Translations under genes and position numbers: made by a program
Notes under the pieces: generated by a model
Databases searched by the model: none
The model's input: only the letters and a program-made list of their open reading frames with translations
Told to the model about the DNA's origin: nothing
Assembly (NCBI GenBank): GCA_023935145.1
Contig: CM043700.1
Location: 143,244,828-143,308,827 of the forward strand
Length of the DNA: 64,000 bases
Source of the DNA: Bretschneidera sinensis
Taxonomy: Eukaryota > Streptophyta > Magnoliopsida > Brassicales > Akaniaceae
Direction: 5' to 3'
Part shown: positions 37,680 through 50,607 of the stretch, piece after piece
Layout of the letters: each line of letters starts with the position of its first letter
How positions within the stretch are numbered: the first letter of the stretch is position 1

Positions 37680-38460
37680 TGTTATTATTGAAAATGTAAA
37701 ACAGCTTGTTGGTTGGTGTTTTTAAAAAAAAAAATTTGGGTTTTCAAAAAACAAAAACAGTTTTTAAAATTATAAAATATGTTTGAGTATCATTTTTCAA
37801 ACATAGTTTTTTAAAACTATTTTCAAAATGAGTTTTTTTAAAAATTGATTTTAGCAAACTCTTTTTAGATGTTTTCAAAACTAATTTTTAGTTTTCATTT
37901 TTTCTTATAAAATTTTCTCTCTGTTTTTTTTCGACCTAAATAGAAAAGCTCTCTTTATCTCATCATTTTTTAAACCGCTAACAGATATGATGTAGGACTA
38001 CGAGTGAAAAAATTTGGAGCTACTGTGGTAGTGTTGTTGCCGCACTGCTGCGGTCATGTTGTGACGGTGCTGCAACGGTCGTGTTGTGGCATTGCTGTTG
38101 TGATGCTGTTGCGGTCATATTGTTACAGTGCTGCTACGATCGCCAACCGATGATGAATCTATTAGGAGAGAAGAAGAAGCAGACGAAAGATGAGAAAAAC
38201 AATAAAATGAGGAAGAGAAGAAGAGGAAGAAAAAATCAAAGAAAGATCCAAATTTTTTAAGAGGAGAAGAAAAATTAAACAAACATATATAACTATAACT
38301 ATAAAATTATCAAAACAAATTTTCATTGTTTTCTGTTTTTGAAAATTATTTTCGAGTCACAATTATTCAAATATGTTTTATGAAGAAAACATCATAAAAC
38401 TGAAACGAAAACAGTTTTTCAGAATTAAAAACAAAAAACTGGTACCCAAACATGTCATTA
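37680..38460. repeat. AT-rich MITE-like repeat, same family as the one at about 5.1-5.6 kb
   Basis: The right edge AACTGGTACCCAAACATGTC matches the edge of the 5.1-5.6 kb repeat, and the interior shares its TTTTCAAAA-rich composition. The left edge shows a weak inverse of this (TTGGTTGGTGTTTTTAAAAA). It also contains a GTTGTGGCGGTGCTGCT-like low-copy minisatellite (about 38010-38145) and is mostly inside the tandem duplication described separately. Confidence 0.45.
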
Positions 38461-40298
38461 GTTTCGATGCTATTCCTGTTACATGAAATATCTTCCCGTA
38501 TGTTTGTTTGAAATTAACATTTGTAATTTAAATTTTATTAAAATTATAATATTTTTAATTATTTTAATGTTAAAAAAATATGATTTCACTTTAATTTTAT
38601 GCTATCAAACGTAAAGTCAGAGAAAATCTATTTTCACTGTAAAAAATGTATAATTCCATTGCATAAATTATTTTTTTTATATTCTCACTAAACACTTTAA
38701 AAAATATCATAAAAAACTGTAATGATAATTGTTTTAAAATTTGAATGATAATTACCACTTAAGTTTTCATAACGTATTGAGTGTTTTAATAAAGTGTTCC
38801 AATAACATGACTCTTAAACTATGTTTGATTCAACTTATAAATTGGTCAAATCAACTTATCCTCACTTGTTTGGTTCAATTTATACCCAAAAGTTGATGCA
38901 ACTTAAATCAATTTTAAGTGAAATTTAAGAAACTGGGGTAGCAGTTCTCAAATCCACTTGCAACTTATAATTCAAGTTGACCAAAGAAAAGTCTGCAATG
39001 CCTTTCAAAATTCTGAAAAATTCAATCAAAACCATTTTGTTTCTCCCCTCTCATCTCCTCTCTTCTTTCACTTTCAAACATAATTTTTTAAAATTATTTT
39101 CAAAATGAGTTTTTTTTAAAAATTGGTTTTAGAAAACTCTTTTTAGATGTTTTCAAAACTAGTTTTCAGTTTTTATTTTTTCTTATAAAAATTTCTCTCT
39201 GTTTTCTTTCTACCTAAATAAAAAAGCTCTATTTATCTCATCATTTTTTAAACCGTTAACGGATATAATATAAGACTACGAGTGAAAAAATTTGGAGCTA
39301 TTGTGGTCATGTTGGGGCAACGGTCATGCTGTTGCGGTCATGTTGTGGCCGTGTTACTACAGTCGCGAACCAGTAATGAATCTACTAGGAGAGAAGAAGA
39401 AGGAGACGAAAGATTAGGAAAACAATAAAATGAGGAAGAGAAAGAGAGAAAGAAAAAAACAAAGAAATATCCAAATTTTTTAAGAGGAGAAGAAAAATTA
39501 AATAAATACATATAACTATAGCTATAAAATTATCAAAACAAATTTTCATTGTTTTCTGTTTTTGAAAATTGTTTTCGAGTCACAATTATCCAAATATGTT
39601 TTATGAAAAAAAACAACAGAAAACTGAAACAAAAACAGTTTTCTAAAATTGAAAACAGAAAACTGGTATCCAAACATGTCATTAGTTTCGATGCTATTCA
39701 TGTTGCATGAAATATCTTCCCGTATGTTTGTTTGAAATTAACATTTGTAATTTAAATTTTATAAAAATTATAATATTTTAAATTATTTTAATATTAAAAA
39801 AATATGATTCCACTTTACTTTTATGCTATCAAACGTAAAGTCAGAAAAAATCTATTTTCAAGGTAAAAAATGTCACATTCTATTGCATAAATTATTTTTT
39901 TTTTTATATTCTCACTAAACATTTTAAAAAATATCATAAAAAACTGTAATGATAATTGTTTTAAAACTTGAATGATAATTACTACTTAAGTTTTCATAAC
40001 GTATTAAGTGTTTTAATAAAATGTCACAATAACATGACTCTTAAACTATGTTTGATTCAACTTATAAATTGGTCAAATCAACTTATCATCGCTTATTTGG
40101 TTCAATTTATACCCAAAAGTTGATGCAACTTAAATCAATTTTAAGTGAAATTTAAGAAACTGGGGTAGCAGTTCTCAAATCCTCTTGCAACTTATAATTC
40201 AAGTTGACCAAAGTCTGCAATACCTTTCAAAATTCTGAAAAATTCAATCAAAACCATTTTGTTTCTCCCCTCTCATCTCCTCTCTTCTTTCACTTTCA
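37798..40298 (+). repeat. Direct tandem duplication, period about 1,277 bases
   Basis: Copy A (37798-39074) and copy B (39075-40298) align along their whole length. Shared markers include CAAACATA at the start, GGACTACGAGTGAAAAAATT-type sequence, CCCAAACATGTCATTAGTTT, TTGGTCAAATCAACTTATC and the end block TCTCCCCTCTCATCTCCTCT. Copy B is shorter by about 50 bases, mainly through fewer GTTGTGG/GCTGCGGTC units. No coding potential was found in either copy. Confidence 0.92.
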
Positions 40299-42440
40299 TA
40301 CATACACTTAATTAGGTTGAAAAATGAATTTTAAAGCTTACAAAACCCCTCTATGTTCATTGTGATCATACTTTTGGCATCTTTAAGTTGATTTCAACAC
40401 GTTTTTTTACCAAATACCTATTAAACTTATTTATAACTTTAAGCATTATTACTCAAACACAATACTGTTTATTTTATAAAAAAAAAAGCAATAAATTATA
40501 ATCCGATACAATTTAATTGATAAGTTTATTTCTTCATTTATCCCAAACAAGCTTTTATTAATAATTTCAAATCACTAATGATATGATGTTAATGATGACG
40601 ATAATATTACACTCACGATAAATATTAGTTAAAATTCATTTTCGCATTTTGCTTTTTTTTGGTTAAATTCATTAATGGTGGAATGAATTTATGATATCGT
40701 TCTTTTAAAACGTGATAGTAAATTTGATTTACTATTAAATTTAAGGAATGTAAATATATTTTACTCAAAGAAACTATTCTCCCACTATTTTTTTTCTTTC
40801 TCTTTACATTGTTTCATAAGAAAAAGATTTATCGTTTCAAAAATCACATTTTAAGAATAACAAATATTACTCTTTATCAATATAGTTTTATTTTTGAGAT
40901 GAGATATTATTGGTCATGTTGGCTAGGCCATCATGTTTAGCCAAATTATTAAAGAAATTCGCTCGTGTGGACTATAAGCAACGTTGAGATTTGTGGCCAA
41001 CAACCTCTAGCGAGAGATCTCAAATCCTCGTCTGCTTAATGCAATCATGAGACATTAAAGCATTCCTTTACATCGCATTAAGGTTTGGTACACCATATCT
41101 ATTCAGGTTATGTTTCCATTTTCCCGCACCATAACTATCATTGGACAAAACTGAAAAGCAAAGGGAAAATGATATTTTATAATTTTTTAATTAATTACAC
41201 CTTTTGTTTTTGGGTGCAATTTGAGGTATCAGGTGGAAATTAGGTGTACATAAACATCAACAGAAATATCCCATAAATAGGAACACTAGTACAAGTTCAT
41301 TACAATTAATGGAGGCTAATACGGAAACCAAACGTGCCTAAACGATTGAGAGAAAAAGTCTCAAAAAAAAAAAACGAGGAAAAAAAAGTGAGCGAATAGT
41401 ATAATAATAATACATCAATTTTTTTATTTATTAATTGAAAAAAATAAAACCCAAATCACCAAGTATAAAAGTTTTGAAATAACCACCAAACCGAAAAACT
41501 CGAGTTCCTTCAGCCCACTTTTCTTTTTTTGGGGCCAAAGTCCAAGAATAACCATCTTCTGAAAATAAGGTTTCTGTAATTATATAGGTTTCAAATTTCA
41601 GTATTTAATCGGCCTCCACTAACAAAGCATTGCCCATAATTGATAAAACAAGGCCCATTGGGCTATTTACTTAACGTGTGCACAATGTTAAGCCCATAAT
41701 TGCAGCCCATAAAAATACAGGTCCAGTTTATTATACTAGTTTAATTCCTCTCGAATGTTTCTTTTTCTATAGTTTATTTCTGGAAGAGGACGGCAATTAG
41801 CGACGCTTTGATCTTTTGTACAAGATTGCCCAGTCAGATAGCGTTAGCTTATGACCAAGCAGGAGTTACAAGACTGCAGCATTTTAGCATCCATTTTTGG
41901 TGCACTCTCAAGTGACATTTTCTTTGAAAAATAAGGTATTTTTTATGCAATCAACGGATAATTAGAATTTTTCTGTATCGAAGTGTAAAAATTGTTATTA
42001 ACAATATGACTTAAAAATAATATTATCAATAAAAATTTTTAAAATTATAAATAAAATTTCAGATTAGTCAAACTTAATCTACCCAAAAAAAAATCCTCAA
42101 TCATTGGTCCGGTCCACAGCGGATAACTCCCGCGTCCGTACTATACCGTACACATTTTCATAAAACCGCCTCAAAACTGATCAATGCATGGTGCGAATAC
42201 CGCTCTGTTATCCCTGGATCACACAATGATTCTGTCTTTACACGTGGCATAGAAGACGGAACGGTGCAGGGTGCACAATACGCACCCTCTGCTAACGCGA
42301 TTCCGGTGCATACTACGCACTTCCATCGGAGGATCGTAACGTATACTGTAGAAGCTTTTCTGCTGACGTGTTACGCAATAGGATTACCCATGTTAAGTAC
42401 GCATTAGGCGCATTTTTTGCAACAGCACGCCTGATGTGCG
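40299..42440. other. Intergenic region upstream of GMI1
   Basis: AT-rich to about 41600. From about 42100 the sequence becomes GC-richer and gene-proximal. No gene was recognised. Confidence 0.4.
42241..42246 (+). promoter_or_regulatory. G-box CACGTG upstream of GMI1
   Basis: ACACGTGGC lies about 210 bases upstream of the probable TATA box; it is the core bound by bZIP and bHLH factors. I looked for the SOG1-type CTT(N7)AAG element in 42100-42450 and did not find one by eye. Confidence 0.35.
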
Positions 42441-42452
42441 CTGCGTTTGCCA

Positions 42453-42458
42453 TATAAG
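42453..42458 (+). promoter_or_regulatory. Probable TATA box of GMI1
   Basis: CATATAAG is followed about 30 bases later by a CT-rich leader. A 5' UTR intron then probably runs from the donor at 42620 (TACAG|GTATAA) to the acceptor ending at 42930 (TTTTACAG), placing the start codon 18 bases into the next exon. Confidence 0.5.
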
Positions 42459-42948
42459 TTTTCTGTTCCTTTCCACACACACAGCCAGTTCATCTCCCCT
42501 TTGCTCTCAGAGGTCTCTCTCAAGAAAAACCCTAACATTTATTATTTATCTCTTTCTGAAAACCCTAATCTTGTAGTTCACTTAACTGTTTTCAGCTCCA
42601 AACAAAATCACTGGTACAGGTATAATAAAACTATGGTTTCCTCAAGAAACGGAGCATGTTTTATTGTAAAATGCGCTCTTGTTTCTGCTTTGAAAATCGT
42701 CTTTTTATGTTTCAAATAGAACGACGTGCATATTTCTGTGTATATTACATTGGTATATTGATTTTGCTTTCGTTGAATAAATATATAAATACCTGTTTAT
42801 ATATGTATATGCATATTTCTTTTTGCGTTTGCATTGTCTGTTTTGCATAGAAGAAATGTTGCTTTAGGTTTTACTTGCTTTTACGATGCTTTCACAAAAA
42901 GTTTTGATCTTTATGTTCTCCATTTTACAGGCTACTTGATTGCCGAGT

Positions 42949-45900
42949 ATGGAACCGAATATACGTGGGGCTAACAAGAGGCCGTTGGAGGAGAGCAATG
43001 TTGACAAAGTGTACCGTTTTAAAATCTTGTTACCAAATGGGGCTAGTATAGGATTAACTCTGCGTGAGCCAGATCCGAAAATGGAATTCGAGGACTTCAT
43101 TAAGCTGGTGAAAGATGAGTATGATATAGCCTGGAGGAAATGTGAATCAATGAGAAAAAGAAGACCAATTCATTGGAACGGTGGTCGATTATATCTTGAA
43201 GATGCCAATGACAATAAGATGAGAACAAGAGTTAATTTTGGGAATTTTAAGCCATTTAAGTGCCACATTTTGAGGCTTTATGTCAGTACTGATTTCTTTC
43301 TTAATTTCTTTCTCTCCCTCTCTCTTTCTTTCTGTTTTTACTGTTCATGTTCCGCTTAGTTGTTCAGAAAATATAAGAAAACAAAGGAAAATTATATGTT
43401 GAATTGCCTGGCCACCTGTGGATCTGGGAAAGCTTAAAATTCTGGAAAATTACCAATGACAACTGTTTGTACTATTAGAATTGAACTTCTTCATTTTCTA
43501 ACAAAAAATCTATTATAAGATTATAAAATTCATGAGTTTTCCGAACTTTTTTGTTATGTTTTTGGTTTTGGTTACATGGGTTTTACGGTTCTTTAATCTG
43601 TAACTGTTTTTGAATTAGGATGGATCTGGTGAGCTTGTGGATACTTTTGAGGTTAGTAGTTTATTTTTCATGTATCATTGCTTTACCTTTACTTTTTACA
43701 TTTAGTATTAGCTGCACATTTGCTTTGGTTGTTTTAACAACTTATATGTGCTTGATCAGTAGATCATAATCAGTTCGGTGATGACTTTGTTGGTCTGCAG
43801 AATATGTGGGATTTGACACCAGATACTGATTTATTAAAGGAGCTACCAGAAGAGTACACTTTTGAAACTGCTCTTGCAGATTTAATTGTAAGTTTTCTGA
43901 TAAGAGCTCCAAAACATGATTTTGTCTGTGCTTTTAATTTTTTTTTGTTCATGTGGATAACAGGATAATTCCTTACAAGCTGTGTGGTCTAATGATAGAA
44001 ATGATAAGAGATTGATTAGGTATGATGCTGCTTTGATGACTATATTCTTAACATGTGTTATTGGTACATAAAATTGCTTGATTTTCATTTGATAGTAAAT
44101 ATCATCCAAGTTTGAACTGTGAACTTGAATTGCTTACTGTTAAAGTGACTCATTTTATGGTCACATTTAAAATCATGTGGGAATATGGTGATTAATACTT
44201 CTTTCTGATTATTTCTTCTCAAGAATGCTGTCTTTATTGTGAAAGTAGTTAAAGGATGTCATTTTGTTTGTCGTGATTACTATGGATTGATTGTGATGGA
44301 ATGATTTGATGTGTTTGCAGTGTGAATGTACTTGAGGATAGAATTTCAATCTTTGATACTGGCTCTGGAATGGATGGCAGCGATGAAAACTCTATTGTGA
44401 AGTGGTATGTTAACTATCTTGATAGTTATGTTACCGTTTAGAATTTGAATCTATGCCAATTTTTATTGGATTTACTGGAACTTTGGTTGTTTCAGAACGA
44501 ATGATTGACCATTGGGTTATAACTGACTTTTGGACGCCCTTTTGTTACTTTATCACGTCAAGACTAGAAAATTCTAATGGCCATTTGTTTAATTCTCTTT
44601 TTACTTGTTGATCATGAAACTGGTCATACAACCTAGTAGAATATCCCGCTCTGTGTATTTTTCTTTAAAACAGGAACTAGATACTCTTTTGGAGAATTTT
44701 CCAAAATTGAATTACAAAATCTTCCCAAAAAAAGACAAGTTTTCAATAAGAACTATAGGGAAAAGAAAAGAAAGAATGAGCTCAAAGGATATGTGCGCTA
44801 TACAGGCTTTAAGTATAAGAATCCAGTGGAACCAAGTAGATTGGAGAAATGAGTCGTCGACTCATAGATATGTTTTTTTATTTAAAATTAGTGATTGCCT
44901 TGTTGTGTAAAGAACAATCCTTTTTCCCTACTGTGATTGCCTTTCACATGTATTTAATTAACCATTAATTCTATGTTTTATCATCCTGTTTAGGGGAAAG
45001 ATGGGTGCGTCACTTCACAGATCATATAAAGCACAAGCGATAGGAGGCAAACCTCCATACTTAATGGTATGGTTTGATTTGTTTTACCTTCCTACTATGC
45101 TTTTGTGATGCATAAAAATATAGAGAACATTATCTGTCTGTGATGTCCCTAAATGATACACAACCTCTATCTTTGGGTCCTCTGATCAAATTTGACTTTG
45201 ACAAAGTAATCATATTCTCTCTCATATATAACCTGAAATGTCTCTAGAGGTCTAATACAAAAAAGAAGTGCTCAATGTCAAATTTGGATCAAATGGTATA
45301 GTTTCTTCTGTTTTCGGTCTTTCGGGATTTCTGTTGATATTTATTTGAAAAGTTCGCTAGTCATGAAGATGGTAAATGTCAAATAATTTAAAGTCATGAT
45401 AGCCTCTTTGAACCTCAAATTGTTTCACTTTGAGGTTCTATACATTGAAATGGAAAAAGAGAGATTTACAGTAAATCGAAATCCTTTATCAAGACTGAAG
45501 ATTGCCCAAAATTTTAATCTTTTAAGTAAAGAGATCCTGTAGACAAAGTGTTATTTTTCTTGAGAGTAAAGAAGTCAAATATGCATGATTGCATCTTTGA
45601 AAGTACTTATTATGCTGGGGGGCTATATTATTATCCAAAAAATTCTAGGGGCTATATCTAGATTAACTTTAGGTGGACCCCTAGGAGCGATCTTCGACCA
45701 GGTGCATGTGTCATCTGTGCTGAGGGCTGATCGAGTCTCTTTCACCTTTTCTTGGCTGATAAGAAGTCATTTATTTATATATATCCATTGCTCTAAATTG
45801 ACTAAATCTGTAATGCATGATTTGAAGACGTATAAAAGCTGTAATGTAGTTATATTAATTGTTTATATCAATCTTGCAGTTCTGAGTTTCCAGGTGAAAT

Positions 45901-48900
45901 CATTTGTTTTTTTTTTAAACTGCCGATTTTGTTAGTGAGTACTAAGGAGATGTTTTTATCATCATGCAGCCCTTCTTTGGCATGTTTGGATATGGAGGAC
46001 CTATTGCAACTATGCATTTAGGGAGGTATGGTCTCTTAATTTTTTTCCCTTCAATTGAATAAGTCTTGTCCTGTTAACGTAATTTCTTGCAATCTTTGCC
46101 AATTTTCCTGTTATAGGCGTGCTTTGGTGTCTTCCAAGACAAAAGAGTCTAAGAAAGTCTATACTTTACATCTTGAGAGGGAGGCTTTACTCAGGAGTTC
46201 TGGTTCTGGAGTTACTTGGAGGGTAATCAAGTTCCCTGAGCAGTGAATTGTCCTTTCAAGAAGCAATTTTCATTTTGATTATTTATTATTATGAGTAACT
46301 GCATTTTCATTTTATGGAAGTGATGCATTAACATGTTATATTGCTAATCTGTATCATTTTTTTTCTTTTCCTTTTAGACTGATGGTGGCTTGAGGGATCC
46401 TTCAGAAGAAGAAATTGGTTTATCACCTCAAGGAAGTTTTACAAAGGTGGTCTCTGTTGCATTTCTATTTTTTTCCTTTCTTTATTGTTATTTTTTAAAG
46501 CCAAATGGGGCATACTTTTAAAGCACTTTATATTTAGTTGAGGTTATAGCAATATTATGTGACATTAAAAAAAAAAGTTATAGCAATATGTGGTGCAAAT
46601 TGTTACTTGTTCCATTAAATTTGTTCTTCTGTTTTTTATTAACGTAATCTGGTTCTTTTTATTATACTTGCCTTTAAGTGTATGCTTATCACCCTTGGTT
46701 ACCAAATTTTTTAGTCAAATCTCCTATCTCTCTCTCTCTTTCTCTCTCTGGTGCACTGTATTGGTCACTCTGGTGCGTTTCCTCTCCTGTTCTATAACAC
46801 CCCCCACCTCTAATGAAGGGAAAAAGAGAAGATCCCTGATTTGAGGTTTGATACCCAGTCTCTAGTAGGATCTCCTCTCCCAAGAGATTTTACCGGTCAT
46901 GATAGTTGGTATTTTAAGCTATTTTGGTCCCAGTTTTTCCTAGCAGCAATGGCTACTCATTTAGGTCGTCAGCTAGCACTACTAGATCTTCAACAAGGTG
47001 GAAATTCTTGCATTCTGTGTGTACATGTTCCCATAGCTCAAACCAGACCTTAATGTATGTTTTTAGATCTTGAATGTTAAGAGGGACACTTTGTTTTGGT
47101 AAGTTTAAGAGGGGAACATCTTACTGTTAGTTACTTTCTTAAACACCTTTATTGATGCAAATTCCATCTCTATTTGAATATACTTGTATGGACAAACCAT
47201 GTTCTTTGTAAATTAGATATATATTTTCTTTGTGAATCATAAGAATAGCAGTTGACTTGAAGTTTGCCTTCGTTCCTGAGAATTATTTTAGATTGTAGTT
47301 ATCTGATGCTATTTACTTTTATAAGTTGTTTATCAGTTTATGTTTTCTGCCCTTTTATTAACATATTTTATTTAATGAATTTTCTGGAAATTGGTAATAA
47401 TACTTCTATACCTATTTTTAGGGCATACATGCAAGAGCTGCTAAAAGTGGGTTTATTCATCCTTTGGTTTTGTGTTCACATTAGCTTATACACATTTGTT
47501 TAACTTTTCTAAATGCTTGACAGGTGGAGATATTAGAGCCTAAAATTAAAAGTGTCGATGTATTTGAACTCCAATGCAAGCTTAAGGACATTTACTTTCC
47601 ATATATCCAGGTGTGCTGGATCCAAACAACAAAATTATTGACTGTTTTGCAGTTCCATAGTTGGCTTAAATATGAGACAATTGTTGTATTCTTTCATGAA
47701 ACTATGTTTAACTTTATTCTTGATTTGATTATTAGCAATTTATACATTAATGTTATATGGTGCATGCCAATGCTGGTGCTTTAGTAAATTATGTATGCAT
47801 TTGTAGCATTGGCCTTTATGAGGAGCATCTGGTTTAAATGTTTTCCTTTTTTTTTTTTTTTTCTTTTTGTGTCTGTTTCATCTTTTCAATTCATATTTAT
47901 CAAGATTTTTTCCTCTACTGTTCTGTAAATAATGAGGAAGTTACACATCATGGTAGATTAGACATCTCTAGGCATGACAGAGTGGTGTTTTATGATTCAA
48001 GGAGGAACATACTTGTATATTTCAAGCATTTTTTGTTAAATCCTGTGTTTTTTTCCCCTTTTACAATTGTTTTAATAAATTTGCTGACTGATAGAAGATG
48101 CATTTATATATAGCCTTTCAATATATTCGTTGTCACAGCACAGCTTTTCAAAGATACATGAAATCTAATACTATTCATGAATTATTTCGTTGAAATGTAG
48201 TGTGATGAAGTGTCCAAGACAGGGAAAACTGAAACACCAATTGAGTTCCAGGTTTGATATGTTACTATAAGTCTATAACACTGATGTGCTAATTGCTTGT
48301 ATGAATTTTTTTTCACTTTACTTTTTTTGTGGTTGAAATTTTGTTTAATTTTTACGTAATTCTTTAGATTCTAGGCCTCCACAAATTCTCTGGTGGTAAA
48401 CTTCTGTTAACTAATCTCCAACTTCATCTACGCAAATAGATAGATGGCCAAAAATTGGTAAATCTGAAAAAGAAAGAGCAATGCTATTTGCATTTACGAT
48501 AAAAAAATTTCTTATTATATAAAGATATTGGTACTTACCTGCCATAAAAAAATTTAGGTGTTTATCTTTACTGCATTATTTTTTTTCCTTTTCAATTTTT
48601 TGGTGATGAGCTGATGCTGCTATATAAAAATGTCTTGCAACCTCTACTGTAACATTTGTGACTAGTTTGGAGTAATTGTTTACCTGGTCAGGTTAATGGT
48701 ATTAATTTAGCTGAAATTGAAGGTGGGGAGGTTGCAATTACAAACTTGCATTCTTGCAATGGTGATGAGTTTGCTTTTGAGCTTCGATTTTCCCGTAAAA
48801 AAGACAATCCTGCAACCAAAAGCTCAGGTTCAAGGGCACCTCAAGAAGCAAGTGCTCGCCTAAAGTGTGTTTATCTTCCCGTTGTTGAGGTATGGAAATG

Positions 48901-50550
48901 GTGTACATAACTCCTTTTTTTTCTTTTTTATAATGATGCTGTGAAAAGTTTTATGTTACAGGGGAAAGAGAACATTGAGAGAATTTTGGAAGCTAGAGGA
49001 TGCAAAATTCCAGAAAACTATGAAAGATTTAGTCGTGTTTCAGTTCGGCGGCTTGGTCGTCTACTTCCAGATGCTCGCTGGGTTAGTTGTATGGCGCTTG
49101 AGCTAATATCTGTAGAATGTAGAGCTGTAACTACATATTCCAGACTCTCAAGAGTCACATTGTTTTCACTTTGTTCAATGCATAAATTTTTGGTCATTTT
49201 CACATGAAAAATATGAAATATATTTTGATTGGCAAACAACTGAGACCAATTAACTATTTTCCTCCCCTTCAAGAAAAAATATAAAGATACTTTTTTCGAT
49301 CTGTAATTAATATCGGATTGAGATGGCGTAGACATGGGGTGCAATGAGAGAGAAAGTTGTGAGAGGCTGTTGTAGGGAGGTGACGGATCTATTTAATCTT
49401 TCACACCAGAGGAGCGAGATAGAGGAGTGTGATATATTAGAATATATTTAGGCTTAGAATATGCCTGCCACTAACGTCTATCATGTCTACTCCGCTACAG
49501 GCATGGCTTCCATTTATGGAACTCAAGCAGAAGAAGGGAGATAAAGCCCATTTATTGAAGAGATGTTGCTTGAGAGTCAAATGCTTTGTTGGTAGGTTGA
49601 CTGTATTTACCATTTGCTATATATATACCTGGTCATGTGAATGCAATTTTCTATTCTATCCTTTACTGTAAGTATTCTTCAAGCCAACCTGTTGTGGGTG
49701 CAGAGACAGATGCTGGTTTTAATCCAACACCTTCGAAGGTAAGTAATATTATGATTATTTATATTTGTGTGCTTGTGCATGTTCCTTGAATTTTTCATAG
49801 CATGAAGTATCCACATGTACACTTATATTGGAGTTTCCATTGTTAGGTGCCTTGATTCTAAAGCTTTTGTAAGGGTTACTTTCCTTCTTCAAGTGATTCC
49901 TCCTCTATTTAGATGTCTTAACGTCCCTCTTCCCCCTTTTTCTCTCTCTGAGCTTTACTTTGTGCAACTTGCTTATTTAATTGGTTGTCACTGTTATGTT
50001 GGAACGGTAAAGCAAATCCCACATGCCAATAATGCAAGAGTACACTAACATCAACAGTTAAACATCATCATTATTATTTTTAGAACCTTTTGCCTAATTA
50101 TTATTTATCGTTCAATGGTGAAATATGTGCAAAGATTGGTTTAACCTCTGCCGGATTGATTAAATAGCATAGATGTGAACGTAGATAATTTAAAATCAAT
50201 CTGCAGATCAGTTTGTTGAATTTTTTATGTCATTTTTTTTGTTATTGATATAATGATAATGAGTGAAGGTATTATTTTCCAGACTGATCTAGCACACCGC
50301 AATCCTTTCACCGTTGCTCTAAAAAACTTTGGCAGTAAGTCAATTGAAAAGGAAAAAGGTAATAGTTGTCTATCCATTGTAAATATGAATTTCTCGTTGT
50401 TTGGTTATGTTGATTTTTGGATTTTCTCATTGGTGAAATAATTTAAAATCTGTAGATATTGTTGAGATATTTCATAATTACAGGTTTTCTATTAGATTTT
50501 ATGGTTTTTCTTGGTTTATGTTTCCTATTCCTATAAGGATTTATATTCTT

Positions 50551-50607
<57 letters not shown>

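Noticed and set aside
44600..44940. Chloroplast-derived insert (NUPT) in GMI1 intron 5
   Set aside because: The Lys-rich frame suggested a plastid gene such as ycf1, but I could not match any specific conserved segment, so organelle origin is not claimed.
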